Of a stretch of DNA of 27,680 nt, positions 7,926 to 13,958 are shown one piece after another (within the stretch, counting starts at the first letter, position 1; each line of letters begins with the position of its first letter). This stretch comes from a virus: IMG/VR virus record IMGVR_UViG_3300017605_001649, positions 1 through 27,680 of that record. The stretch is one strand, 5' to 3'. Position numbers and translations under genes: made by a program. The notes under the pieces are model-generated. The model searched no databases. It saw only the letters and a program-made list of their open reading frames with translations, and had not been told where the DNA came from.

Positions 7926-8481
7926 GGTGTGGAACGTGATCGGCGAAAGTGGGGGCGGTCTTGGCGGCCTTGGGGCTGACTTTCGGGCTGCTGGGTTCTT
8001 CGACCATCCGGATTAACTCCGCGGCTTTGTCTTGGAGGAGTTCTTGGGCGTGCTTCCGAAAGACATCGCCGGCGGCGATGGGCTTGTAGTGTTTGCTGAA
8101 GAGTTTGGCGAAGGCTTTGCCGGCGATCTCTTTTAAGTTGCCGAGGCGGATGAGCTTCTTGTCTTTGAAGCGGTAGGCGACGGGATCCAAGGCGGGGAAG
8201 AAAAAGCTGCTGATGAGTTTGGGCTTGGGGAATTGGACTTCCATGACTTCGCCCGAAGGACTGCAGTAGGTCCAGGTGGTGCCGACTTCGGCCATGCCTT
8301 GCTTGGCGGCGTCGAGCTTGGCTTCGTCGATGAAGCGGTTTTTGTAGAGCTGGTAGATTTCCTCGCAGGCTTTGATGTGGCGATCCATGTGGACGGCAGC
8401 GGTGACGAGGCCGGGGATTTCGAGGCTGGTTAGCTGCGAAATCTGTTCAGGCTCGAGGGCAAGAATCTGTTTCGAGGTCAT
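7918..8481 (-). CDS. Unknown structural-module protein
   Basis: The product is 187 residues. The chosen start is MTSKQILALEPEQISQLTSL; an upstream in-frame ATG would add residues encoded by the repeats. The N-terminal third is helical, the middle has an aromatic Lys-rich patch (FFFPALDPVAYRFKDKKLIR), and the C terminus is a low-complexity Pro/Lys/Ala tail ending HVPHHD. The family is not recognised. Its ATG is one base after a perfect hairpin, which is preceded by family A and then family B heptamer tracts, the same arrangement as at the gpW-like gene. Confidence 0.75.
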   Translation of the reverse strand: MTSKQILALEPEQISQLTSLEIPGLVTAAVHMDRHIKACEEIYQLYKNRFIDEAKLDAAKQGMAEVGTTWTYCSPSGEVMEVQFPKPKLISSFFFPALDPVAYRFKDKKLIRLGNLKEIAGKAFAKLFSKHYKPIAAGDVFRKHAQELLQDKAAELIRMVEEPSSPKVSPKAAKTAPTFADHVPHHD

Positions 8482-8482
8482 G

Positions 8483-8499
8483 GACTCCGCTGCGGAGTC
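8483..8499 (-). promoter_or_regulatory. Start-codon hairpin, copy 2
   Basis: A perfect 8-bp inverted repeat GACTCCGC/GCGGAGTC with a single-base centre, ending one base before the ATG at 8481. The 3' arm contains GGAG, the only Shine-Dalgarno-like sequence there, so folding would hide it. Confidence 0.72.
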
Positions 8500-8530
8500 A
8501 AGGCTGAAGGCTAAAGGCTGAAGGCTGAAG
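8500..8530. repeat. Heptamer tract family A, copy 2
   Basis: Four tandem units of AAGGCTG/AAGGCTA, directly abutting the start-codon hairpin of the gene at 8481. Confidence 0.85.
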
Positions 8531-8542
8531 TGGGACAAGCCG

Positions 8543-8576
8543 ATGGCAGATGACAAAATGGCAAATGGCTAAAATG
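8543..8576 (+). repeat. Heptamer tract family B, copy 2
   Basis: Degenerate AAATGGC/AGATGAC units. The TAG stop of the LamG-like gene (8569-8571) lies within it. Confidence 0.75.
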
Positions 8577-9855
8577 GAGACATCGTAATTGGGACGATGC
8601 AGTCGCCGCTGTGGTTGACGGTGTTCGTTATTCCTAAATTTACAGTACCGCCGGGGATGAAGAATTCGCACTCGTGGCCGGGGGTGACGCTGACGGTGAT
8701 CATTTGGGTAGTGCCGGCAATGAGGGTGCCTGCGGCGGGGCTGATGGTTACCCAGGCGGCGCTGCCGCTCGAGCTGGTGTTGGTTTGGCTGGTCCAGGTA
8801 AGGTCGCCGTTGCCGAGGTTGGCTATTTGCAACGCGGTCTGCACGAAGGGGCCGGCGCATTCGGGGCCGCTCAGTGTGACCGCGGCGGCGTTGGTGGCGA
8901 GGTACGGGGCGGTATTGCTGAAGGCGAGGCCGGGGTAATACCGGCGCATGATGTTTTCGAGGCGGAGGCTCTCGGTTACTTCGAAGGCGTGGTTGACGAG
9001 GACTAGCTCGTAGAGATCGATGCGGCTGCCGCCGAGTTGGTTGGTGCCACCGCTGTCGGCGAGGTAGCCGAGATGAAAGCTGCTCTGAGCACTCACCACA
9101 AAATTGGTGGGACGGGACCAATAGCCTACGGCGGCGGTGCCATTTACGCGCAGGAGGACGTTGCTGCGGTTTACGCTGGCGATGAGGAGCGCGGGTTGAT
9201 TGGTGTCGGGGACCCGGAGGAGGAGTGGGGATCCGGAAGTGGGCGGGCCGTTGGTCAGGAAAAGGGGGGTGAGCGGGGTGGCGTAGCTCTCGGCGAGATT
9301 CACACAATAGGATCCGCCGGAGAAGCCGAGGCCCCAGTCGAGTTTTTGTTGGGGGTCTTCGGGATCGGTGCTGAGGACTCCGCTGCCGGCGACCAGGGCG
9401 TGATCGTTGCCGGCTTTCGGCTGGATTAGGGCGGCGATGGTGAAGCCGTTGGTGTATTGGCCGATGGCGGCGCCGGTGGTGAGGCGGTGGATCAGGCGGA
9501 AGACGGCGTTGGTGCCGGTCCAGCTCGGGGGATGGCCGCTGGCTTGGACGCTGCCCAGGGCGAAACGAGAGGTCCAGACGCCGAGGTTCGTGGTGTTTAA
9601 GGAGACGCTGCTGCGCGGGGGGGCGCTGAGCCAGAGGTCGATGCCGGACATTTGATCGGCGTTGGCGCGGGAGCGGGAGCCGAGGGCGGGGACGGTGAGG
9701 AGAGAGGCGGCCGGGGAATTGACCACGGATTGCACGGATAAAACGGATAAGAAAAGGATGGGAACAATTGTTCCCATTGGAGCGCGGAATTTTTTACAGA
9801 AGGTAGCGAAGGCAGCGAAGGCCTGGCCTCCATAGGCTTTGCGAAGGAGGCTCAT
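8569..9855 (-). CDS. Secreted LamG-like adhesin-type protein
   Basis: The product is 428 residues. After a hydrophobic N-terminal stretch (GTIVPILFLSVLSVQSVV, about residues 28-45, then SPAAS), which looks like a Sec signal or anchor, comes a concanavalin/LamG-like domain (about residues 75-300; motifs GFTIAALIQPK, GLGFSGGSYCVN, SSFHLGYLAD, RIDLYELVLVN). A C-terminal Ig/BACON-like domain follows (about 330-425; LTWTSQTNTS, WVTISPAAGTL, ITVSVTPG). Such modules bind glycans or mediate adhesion. The ATG overlaps the upstream stop as ATGA. The first 45 codons are built from four dispersed repeats. A signal peptide in a virion operon is unusual; a host-derived moron is the alternative. Confidence 0.78.
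   Translation of the reverse strand: MSLLRKAYGGQAFAAFATFCKKFRAPMGTIVPILFLSVLSVQSVVNSPAASLLTVPALGSRSRANADQMSGIDLWLSAPPRSSVSLNTTNLGVWTSRFALGSVQASGHPPSWTGTNAVFRLIHRLTTGAAIGQYTNGFTIAALIQPKAGNDHALVAGSGVLSTDPEDPQQKLDWGLGFSGGSYCVNLAESYATPLTPLFLTNGPPTSGSPLLLRVPDTNQPALLIASVNRSNVLLRVNGTAAVGYWSRPTNFVVSAQSSFHLGYLADSGGTNQLGGSRIDLYELVLVNHAFEVTESLRLENIMRRYYPGLAFSNTAPYLATNAAAVTLSGPECAGPFVQTALQIANLGNGDLTWTSQTNTSSSGSAAWVTISPAAGTLIAGTTQMITVSVTPGHECEFFIPGGTVNLGITNTVNHSGDCIVPITMSPF
9760..9775. repeat. Palindrome family E, copy 1
   Basis: The perfect palindrome GGGAACAATTGTTCCC, extended by AT on both sides. It is translated on the minus strand as MGTIVP within the LamG-like gene. Other copies are at 17717 and 27016. 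Confidence 0.88.
9784..9821. repeat. Dispersed repeat family F, copy 2
   Basis: The second copy of the element at 2235-2272. Here it is translated within the leader of the LamG-like gene (AAFATFCKKF on the minus strand). Confidence 0.8.
9822..9852 (+). repeat. Dispersed repeat family C, copy 1
   Basis: A CCTCCATAG...GCGAAGGAGG hairpin-like element, translated as LLRKAYGGQ at the very start of the LamG-like gene. Related copies are at 25239 and 25808. Confidence 0.75.
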
Positions 9856-10886
9856 TTGAAGCGGTCGCTGCAAACTCTCACGTTGTTGGTGGCGTAGCAG
9901 ATGATCGAGAGGTCTAAATAGCAGTTGGTGCGCACGTAAGTATTCGTGGTTGGGAGGTCGGTGTAGGCGTCGACGGGCCATCTCGCTACGACGTTGGCGG
10001 GCCAGATGTAGCTGACGGCGTTGCTGCCGGCGGGGCCGGCGAGGGAGAAGTTCAGGTTTAGGCCGGGGAAAATATTGGTGAATCTTAGGGTGACATTGTA
10101 GCCGGTGTTAAGATTGGTGACGATTTGCAAGGGCGGGTTTAGGCCATCGATGATGATCGTGCTGTTGGTGCTGAGTTGGGTTACGCCCATGCTGATGGGG
10201 CCGCTCATGATCGTGGTGGATGAGATGCTGATGCTGCCGGCGATGATGGTGTTTTGATAGAAATTGAGTTTGGTCCAGAGGGGATCGTTGGCTAGTTGGA
10301 TGCCGCCGGCGCCATCGTCGTTGAGGACGTTGAGGCTGTTGATCTGATAGCTGCCGAGGCTCGGGGCTTTGAAGGCGCTGAAGGTGGCGAGGGTTCCGGA
10401 GACGTCCCCTGCCCCGACAATGGCGGTGTTGTTGGTGATGCTGCCGCGGAGGGAGAGGTTGGTTACTTCGGCGCCGCTCTTGATGGTGAGGGTGGAACTG
10501 GGGCCGAATTGGTTGCCGTTGGTGGACGCTACTCCGCCGGCCCCGACGCTGATGCCGAGATGGGCGACTCCGCCGGCCTGGTAGCCGGTGACGCCGGTGT
10601 CGAAGGAGAAGGTGCCGATGTTGGTGCCTAACGTGACGTTTTGGGTTTTGATTAGGCTATTCGTAAATGGATTGCCGGCGATGCCGTAGAGTTCGGTGAA
10701 ATTCGAATTCGCTTTTTGAAAGGCGACGCGGAGGCTGTCGCCGGTGCCATCGTTGGCGGTGCTGCCGACGTTGATGGTGTACTGGGTGGCGTGGGCTAGC
10801 CAGACGAAGAACAGGGAGATCGCGAAGGCCACAAACGGGATCCAAGGGATCCAGTGGCGGGGGCGGATTCGGAGTAGAATTTTCAT
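9852..10886 (-). CDS. Secreted tail-fibre-like protein
   Basis: The product is 344 residues. It has a clear signal peptide: a basic start (MKILLRIRPRHW), a hydrophobic core (WIPFVAFAISLFFVWLA) and a probable cleavage after AHA (about residue 33). The mature protein opens with YTINVGSTANDGTGDSLRV, the motif found at the head of many phage tail fibres and capsid-decorating proteins (NxGxxxNDGTGDxLRxAF). A Gly, Ser, Thr and Asn-rich repetitive beta region follows, with no catalytic motif. The combination of a fibre domain with an export signal is odd. ATGA overlaps link it to the small gene upstream and the LamG gene downstream. Confidence 0.8.
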   Translation of the reverse strand: MKILLRIRPRHWIPWIPFVAFAISLFFVWLAHATQYTINVGSTANDGTGDSLRVAFQKANSNFTELYGIAGNPFTNSLIKTQNVTLGTNIGTFSFDTGVTGYQAGGVAHLGISVGAGGVASTNGNQFGPSSTLTIKSGAEVTNLSLRGSITNNTAIVGAGDVSGTLATFSAFKAPSLGSYQINSLNVLNDDGAGGIQLANDPLWTKLNFYQNTIIAGSISISSTTIMSGPISMGVTQLSTNSTIIIDGLNPPLQIVTNLNTGYNVTLRFTNIFPGLNLNFSLAGPAGSNAVSYIWPANVVARWPVDAYTDLPTTNTYVRTNCYLDLSIICYATNNVRVCSDRFK

Positions 10887-10996
10887 GGAGAATGCTGAAG
10901 GCTGAAGGCTAAAGGCTGAAACTTGGGGATCATTTGGGTGAGGCGAAAGGTTTCGATCAGAGCCTCCTGACGTCGGCTGCTACGAGATGATTTCAT
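10883..10996 (-). CDS. 37-residue peptide gene
   Basis: A short frame encodes MKSSRSSRRQEALIETFRL followed by 18 more residues. Its ATG overlaps the stop of the upstream gene (ATGA at 10993-10996), and its TGA overlaps the ATG of the fibre-like gene (10883-10886), so it is framed on both sides by coupling overlaps. The N-terminal part is a basic amphipathic helix. The C-terminal third (FQPLAFSLQHSP) is translated from a family A heptamer tract. Its function is unknown. It may exist mainly to carry ribosomes from one gene to the next. Confidence 0.62.
   Translation of the reverse strand: MKSSRSSRRQEALIETFRLTQMIPKFQPLAFSLQHSP
10893..10921. repeat. Heptamer tract family A, copy 3
   Basis: Four units of AAGGCTG/AAGGCTA within the 37-residue gene, just upstream of the fibre-like gene. 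There is no start-codon hairpin here. Confidence 0.85.
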
Positions 10997-11388
10997 GCGT
11001 TGCGGCTGCTGTGTTGATCGGCTAAATGCAAAACGACGTGGCTGCCGCCGGCGGCTAGTTTGGCGCTCAATACTCGATACCGGGTTCCGGGATCGTTGCC
11101 GGGATAGGTCACGATTTGGCCGGTGACGGGGACGGGTTTGTCGTTGTCGGCGGTATAGAGGTCGGAGTCGACGGTGATTAGCGTACTGTCGGCGGTGAGG
11201 AAGTTGCTGAGGCGGACGAAGAGGGTTAGGCCGATTTCGACGGGGTTGCCGCCGACCATGATTTCGATGCCGCGTTGGAGGCTGCTGGGGGTGCAGGGAA
11301 TCGTGACGTTTTTCCAGCCGAAGGTGGGGGTGCTGAGGAGTTTCTCGGTTTTACGGAGGGCTCGGGTGATGGCGGCGGGGAAGGTCAT
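10993..11388 (-). CDS. Head-tail joining or completion protein, putative
   Basis: The product is 131 residues, beginning MTFPAAITRALRKTEKLLST. A helical start is followed by a beta-rich body (GIEIMVGGNPVEIGLTLFVR, TYPGNDPGTRYRVLSAKL). The closing pattern, in which a value is obtained from a short beta hairpin ending with VVLHLAD, is reminiscent of small head-tail joining proteins such as lambda gpFII-like components. Size and location between capsid and tail genes fit, but no diagnostic residue was seen. A family B tract lies just upstream and no strong ribosome-binding site is visible. Confidence 0.62.
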   Translation of the reverse strand: MTFPAAITRALRKTEKLLSTPTFGWKNVTIPCTPSSLQRGIEIMVGGNPVEIGLTLFVRLSNFLTADSTLITVDSDLYTADNDKPVPVTGQIVTYPGNDPGTRYRVLSAKLAAGGSHVVLHLADQHSSRNA

Positions 11389-11394
11389 TCTTTA

Positions 11395-11426
11395 GATGGC
11401 AAATGGCTGATGGCAAATGGCAAATT
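11395..11426 (+). repeat. Heptamer tract family B, copy 3
   Basis: Four units of GATGGCA/AATGGCT/AATGGCA type, directly upstream of the ATG at 11388. Confidence 0.82.
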
Positions 11427-11445
11427 TGGGGGCTCCTCTCCCCTG

Positions 11446-11467
11446 CCCTCTCCTCCCGAGGAGAGGG
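11446..11467. repeat. 10-bp inverted repeat
   Basis: Arms CCCTCTCCTC and GAGGAGAGGG separated by two bases. It stands between the terminator and the next gene. It has no T-run, so it is not itself a terminator. Confidence 0.7.
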
Positions 11468-11517
11468 AGTCGGATGGCTGATCGCTCCGCTTGCTTTGGC
11501 TTCGCTCTGTCATTTTC

Positions 11518-11551
11518 AAAAAGAAACGCCGCTCGGTTGGGGCGAGCGGCG
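11518..11551 (-). terminator. Rho-independent terminator, minus strand
   Basis: On the minus strand the arms CGCCGCTCG/CGAGCGGCG enclose a 7-base loop and are followed directly by TTTCTTTTT. It lies 50 bases after the stop of the signal-peptide protein gene and would end the transcript that carries terminase, portal, protease and capsid. Confidence 0.72.
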
Positions 11552-11600
11552 AAATGGGCCGGGCAAATTCCGCTTGCTTGCGCTCGCGGGCGGTCGGTTT

Positions 11601-12305
11601 TTAGTTTTTGCCGCCGTTGCCGTTGTAGTAGTCGCCGGTGATGCTGTGGATGGTGGCGGCGTTGCTGTAGAGCATTTCGCAAAGGAGCGGACTCCCCTTC
11701 TTGCCGATGAAGAAGCCGCCGGCTCCGCGGTTGTAATTGGTGCGGCCGACGCCCGGGGTGGGCAGGACGGCGATTTGGGTCATTTTCCAGATGCGATCGT
11801 TAGGGCCGTTGGTGACGGCGGCGCTGGGAAAGATGCTGATCTGGGAGGTGGTGGCGTTCGTGACCATGCATCGCTGGTAGAGGCCGGCGTCGGTATATTG
11901 GATGACAATGATGTCATTGGAGGCGATAACCGAGGAGCCGTTTTGGACCCAAAGCTGGTTCGTGCCGGAAATGCCTCCGCCGTTGGTGATGCCGATGGCA
12001 TTGGTGCTGGTGTAGATCGTCATGTCTTTGCCGACGAGGTCGCCGGTGAAGCTGAGATCGAGGAGGCGCGGGGCGGCTTTGTAGCTCACCGGGGCGATGA
12101 ACCAGACGACGTTGGATGTCGCCATGGGGCCGGTGCTGACGCAGTTGGTCAGGCCCTGGCCGCCGAAGGCTTCGGGAACGCCATCTACGCCGCTATACAT
12201 GGAGGTGCCGGCGGCGCAGTTGCCCTGGGCAAAGGCTGAAGGCTGAAGGCTGAAGGCTGAAGTGATCAGCATCGCGGAGAGGAGGAGTTTGGTGAGCTTA
12301 TGCAT
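11601..12305 (-). CDS. Secreted protein with repeat-built signal peptide
   Basis: The product is 234 residues. The first 27 form a textbook signal peptide: MHK, a hydrophobic core (LLLSAMLITSAFSL), then SAFA before the probable cleavage at Q27. The last part of the leader (SAFSLQPSAFA) is translated from a family A heptamer tract. The mature part has no recognised family. It is rich in Gly, Asn, Ser and Thr, with four or five Cys residues and beta-like stretches (DIIVIQYTDAGLYQR, ATTSQISIFPS), and resembles secreted or virion-surface beta proteins. It follows a small gene after the capsid gene and is itself followed by a terminator. There is no Shine-Dalgarno; a T9 run precedes the ATG. Confidence 0.77.
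   Translation of the reverse strand: MHKLTKLLLSAMLITSAFSLQPSAFAQGNCAAGTSMYSGVDGVPEAFGGQGLTNCVSTGPMATSNVVWFIAPVSYKAAPRLLDLSFTGDLVGKDMTIYTSTNAIGITNGGGISGTNQLWVQNGSSVIASNDIIVIQYTDAGLYQRCMVTNATTSQISIFPSAAVTNGPNDRIWKMTQIAVLPTPGVGRTNYNRGAGGFFIGKKGSPLLCEMLYSNAATIHSITGDYYNGNGGKN
12231..12262. repeat. Heptamer tract family A, copy 4 (coding)
   Basis: Four units of AAGGCTG. On the minus strand the three-heptamer, 21-bp period gives the 7-residue period SAFSLQP, used here as the end of a signal peptide. Confidence 0.87.
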
Positions 12306-12324
12306 AATAAAAAAAAATCGTTCG

Positions 12325-12606
12325 TTATTTGCGGGCGCGTTTGGGGATGAGCTTGGTTTCTTCTTCGGAGGATGGGACCGCGGGGACGGATGGGGCGGCC
12401 GCGGCGGCGGCGAGCTGGGCATGGGTTTGCCAGGCTAGCACGGATTTGGAGCGGAAGAGGCGGCCTTTGCTGATGACGTCCACTTGCCGGGCATCTTCGG
12501 GGGGAGATTGGGCGACCTTCAGGGCGGCCATGATGTCCCGGCCGGCGTAGAGGCACTTCACTTCCCCATTGGGGAACTCGGCGATGGTGATGGCGGCTTT
12601 GATCAT
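12325..12606 (-). CDS. Small capsid-adjacent protein, unknown
   Basis: The product is 93 residues, beginning MIKAAITIAEFPNGEVKCLY. The first 60 residues look like a small alpha/beta domain (AEFPNGEVKCLYAGRDIMAAL). The rest is an Ala/Pro-rich linker ending in a basic tail (KLIPKRARK). It sits 11 bases after the major capsid gene and has a good AAGGAT ribosome-binding site. In lambda-like phages this slot holds head-completion proteins such as FI, which fits an Ala/Pro-rich accessory protein, but no homology is claimed. Confidence 0.75.
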   Translation of the reverse strand: MIKAAITIAEFPNGEVKCLYAGRDIMAALKVAQSPPEDARQVDVISKGRLFRSKSVLAWQTHAQLAAAAAAPSVPAVPSSEEETKLIPKRARK

Positions 12607-12617
12607 CCGAAAAATCC

Positions 12618-13505
12618 TTATGCGCTCTTGATGCGGATGAGGTTGGCGGCGACGCCAACGGCGGCTCCGTGCTGGGTGAGCATTTGGAGGCGGTGCTCGG
12701 CGCCGTCGTAAAAGTGGCGGAATTGGACGGGGAGGCCGGTGACGGGTTCGATGGTGTTCTCGACCTGGCCGTACCAATCTTGCGGATCGACGGGGCGGCG
12801 CGCGGCTAAACAAATGGCGGCGGGACCGCAGGCGAATCCGGTGAGGTTTTCGCCGTTAGTCGGGATGGTGCCATTATACTCATATTGGTCGATGCCGTGG
12901 ACACGGGTGGCCATGTTGTTGCGGATGGCTTCGGCGCCGCCGTAGGCATAGGACTGTTGAATACTGCCGTCGCGCTGGAGGTTCCCGTAGTAGGCGGGAG
13001 CGACGATGGCGGAGCGCGGGTTCTTGGGGATTTTGGCCACGCTCATGGCTTGCGAGATGGTGCTGACCATATCGGCATCGTAGGCGGCGGAGGCGGCGAT
13101 TTGGTTTTGCGCGAAATTTCCACTGGTCACCAGGGCGAAGATGGTGGCCATGATGTCTTCGATAATGGCGGTGACGCCGGGGCGGATGAAGAGTTGCTCG
13201 AGCTGGATCTCGGAGTTGATGACTTCGACGTCGTTGAAGCCGATGTCCACGCCGCGCGGGTTGCCGATGTTTACCTGGACGCTGTTGATGGTGCTGTTGT
13301 CGCTGACGCGGTTGGCGGCGGTGAGCAATTGCTTGACCGTGGGATTGGTCGGATAGCGGGTGGTGACGCTCGGGCCTTTGGCGACTTCGTCGGAGAAGTC
13401 GGTGACGAAAATGCCTTTAAGGGGCACGAGCTCAGTGACGAGGGAATCGAGGCTGCGTTGCGCGATGCGGGCGAGGTTTACGCCGCCGATGGTGTTTGTG
13501 GACAT
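12618..13505 (-). CDS. Major capsid protein
   Basis: The product is 295 residues. It begins MSTNTIGGVNLARIAQRSLD, then LVPLKGIFVTDFSDE and VTTRYPTNP. This pattern, with a short N-terminal arm, a central long helix (IIEDIMATIFALVTSG, about residues 112-127) and a C-terminal beta-rich part, agrees with HK97-fold coat proteins of the kind that follow a protease/scaffold gene. Its position after the ClpP-like protease and before head-completion genes supports the call more strongly than any single motif. There is no ribosome-binding site; a pyrimidine-rich CCCTCTTTT precedes the ATG. Confidence 0.82.
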   Translation of the reverse strand: MSTNTIGGVNLARIAQRSLDSLVTELVPLKGIFVTDFSDEVAKGPSVTTRYPTNPTVKQLLTAANRVSDNSTINSVQVNIGNPRGVDIGFNDVEVINSEIQLEQLFIRPGVTAIIEDIMATIFALVTSGNFAQNQIAASAAYDADMVSTISQAMSVAKIPKNPRSAIVAPAYYGNLQRDGSIQQSYAYGGAEAIRNNMATRVHGIDQYEYNGTIPTNGENLTGFACGPAAICLAARRPVDPQDWYGQVENTIEPVTGLPVQFRHFYDGAEHRLQMLTQHGAAVGVAANLIRIKSA

Positions 13506-13509
13506 AAAA

Positions 13510-13535
13510 GAGGGTTAGTGGATTCGGGGTTCAGG
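13510..13535 (+). repeat. Short repeat with TTCGGGGTTCAGG, copy 1
   Basis: AGGGTTA then TTCGGGGTTCAGG, between capsid and protease genes. A second copy with the same 13-base core and the same plus-strand orientation is at 23958-23984. Confidence 0.6.
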
Positions 13536-13538
13536 TGT

Positions 13539-13958
13539 TTACATTGCGGCTTTGTTCGCGAGGTAGAAGTCGCGGGCGGCTTTTTTGCCGTCTTTGGCCT
13601 GGATGGTCTTGAACTCGGCCCAGAGTTCGTCGGGGGTCTTGGCCGCGGCTTTGGGACCGGGAGTCTCAGCGGCGACGGCGGTGTGGCCGGCTTTGGCGAG
13701 GGTCTCGGAGGCTTTGGCGTTGGCGCGGGTTTGCATCTCGGCTTCTTTGGTGGGGATGCTGGCTTTGACCTGTTGCAGTTCGGCGCGGAGATTGGTGATC
13801 TCGGTGCGGAGGTTGGTTAGTTCCTCGGCTTTATTATCGGGCGCGGGGCTGAGGAGGTTTTTTAGGCGGTCCAGCAGGGAAAGGGGTGTTTCGGCGGCGG
13901 GAGCGGGAACGACGATGGGAGATGGTGCGGGCGCAGCGGCCGCGGTGGCGGTGTTCAT
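13539..13958 (-). CDS. Possible nested scaffold protein (in-frame internal start)
   Basis: An in-frame ATG at 13956-13958 (MNTATAAAAPAPSPIVV) would give a 139-residue scaffold made from the C-terminal domain of the protease gene alone, like lambda Nu3 within gene C. The upstream context is AGAGAAATTCAAAAT, a weak Shine-Dalgarno. A family B tract and a degenerate TTGACTCC core precede it, the same leader signals found before true start codons elsewhere in this window. This is an inference from architecture and context. Confidence 0.45.
   Translation of the reverse strand: MNTATAAAAPAPSPIVVPAPAAETPLSLLDRLKNLLSPAPDNKAEELTNLRTEITNLRAELQQVKASIPTKEAEMQTRANAKASETLAKAGHTAVAAETPGPKAAAKTPDELWAEFKTIQAKDGKKAARDFYLANKAAM

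Larger units (their letters stand above)
11389..11600. other. 212-bp intergenic segment
   Basis: No gene is seen. It contains, in order on the plus strand, a family B heptamer tract, a perfect 10-bp inverted repeat (11446-11467), a T-rich segment and the hairpin of a minus-strand terminator. A promoter for the genes to the left would have to lie here, but no convincing -10/-35 pair was found. Confidence 0.6.

Noticed and set aside
8569-10886. Diversity-generating retroelement considered for the fibre and LamG genes
   Set aside because: No reverse transcriptase and no template/variable repeat pair with adenine-specific differences was seen in the window.
12885-13820. 311-residue plus-strand open frame
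   Set aside because: A Gly/Val/Asp-rich shadow of the capsid and protease genes, with no domain-like sequence.
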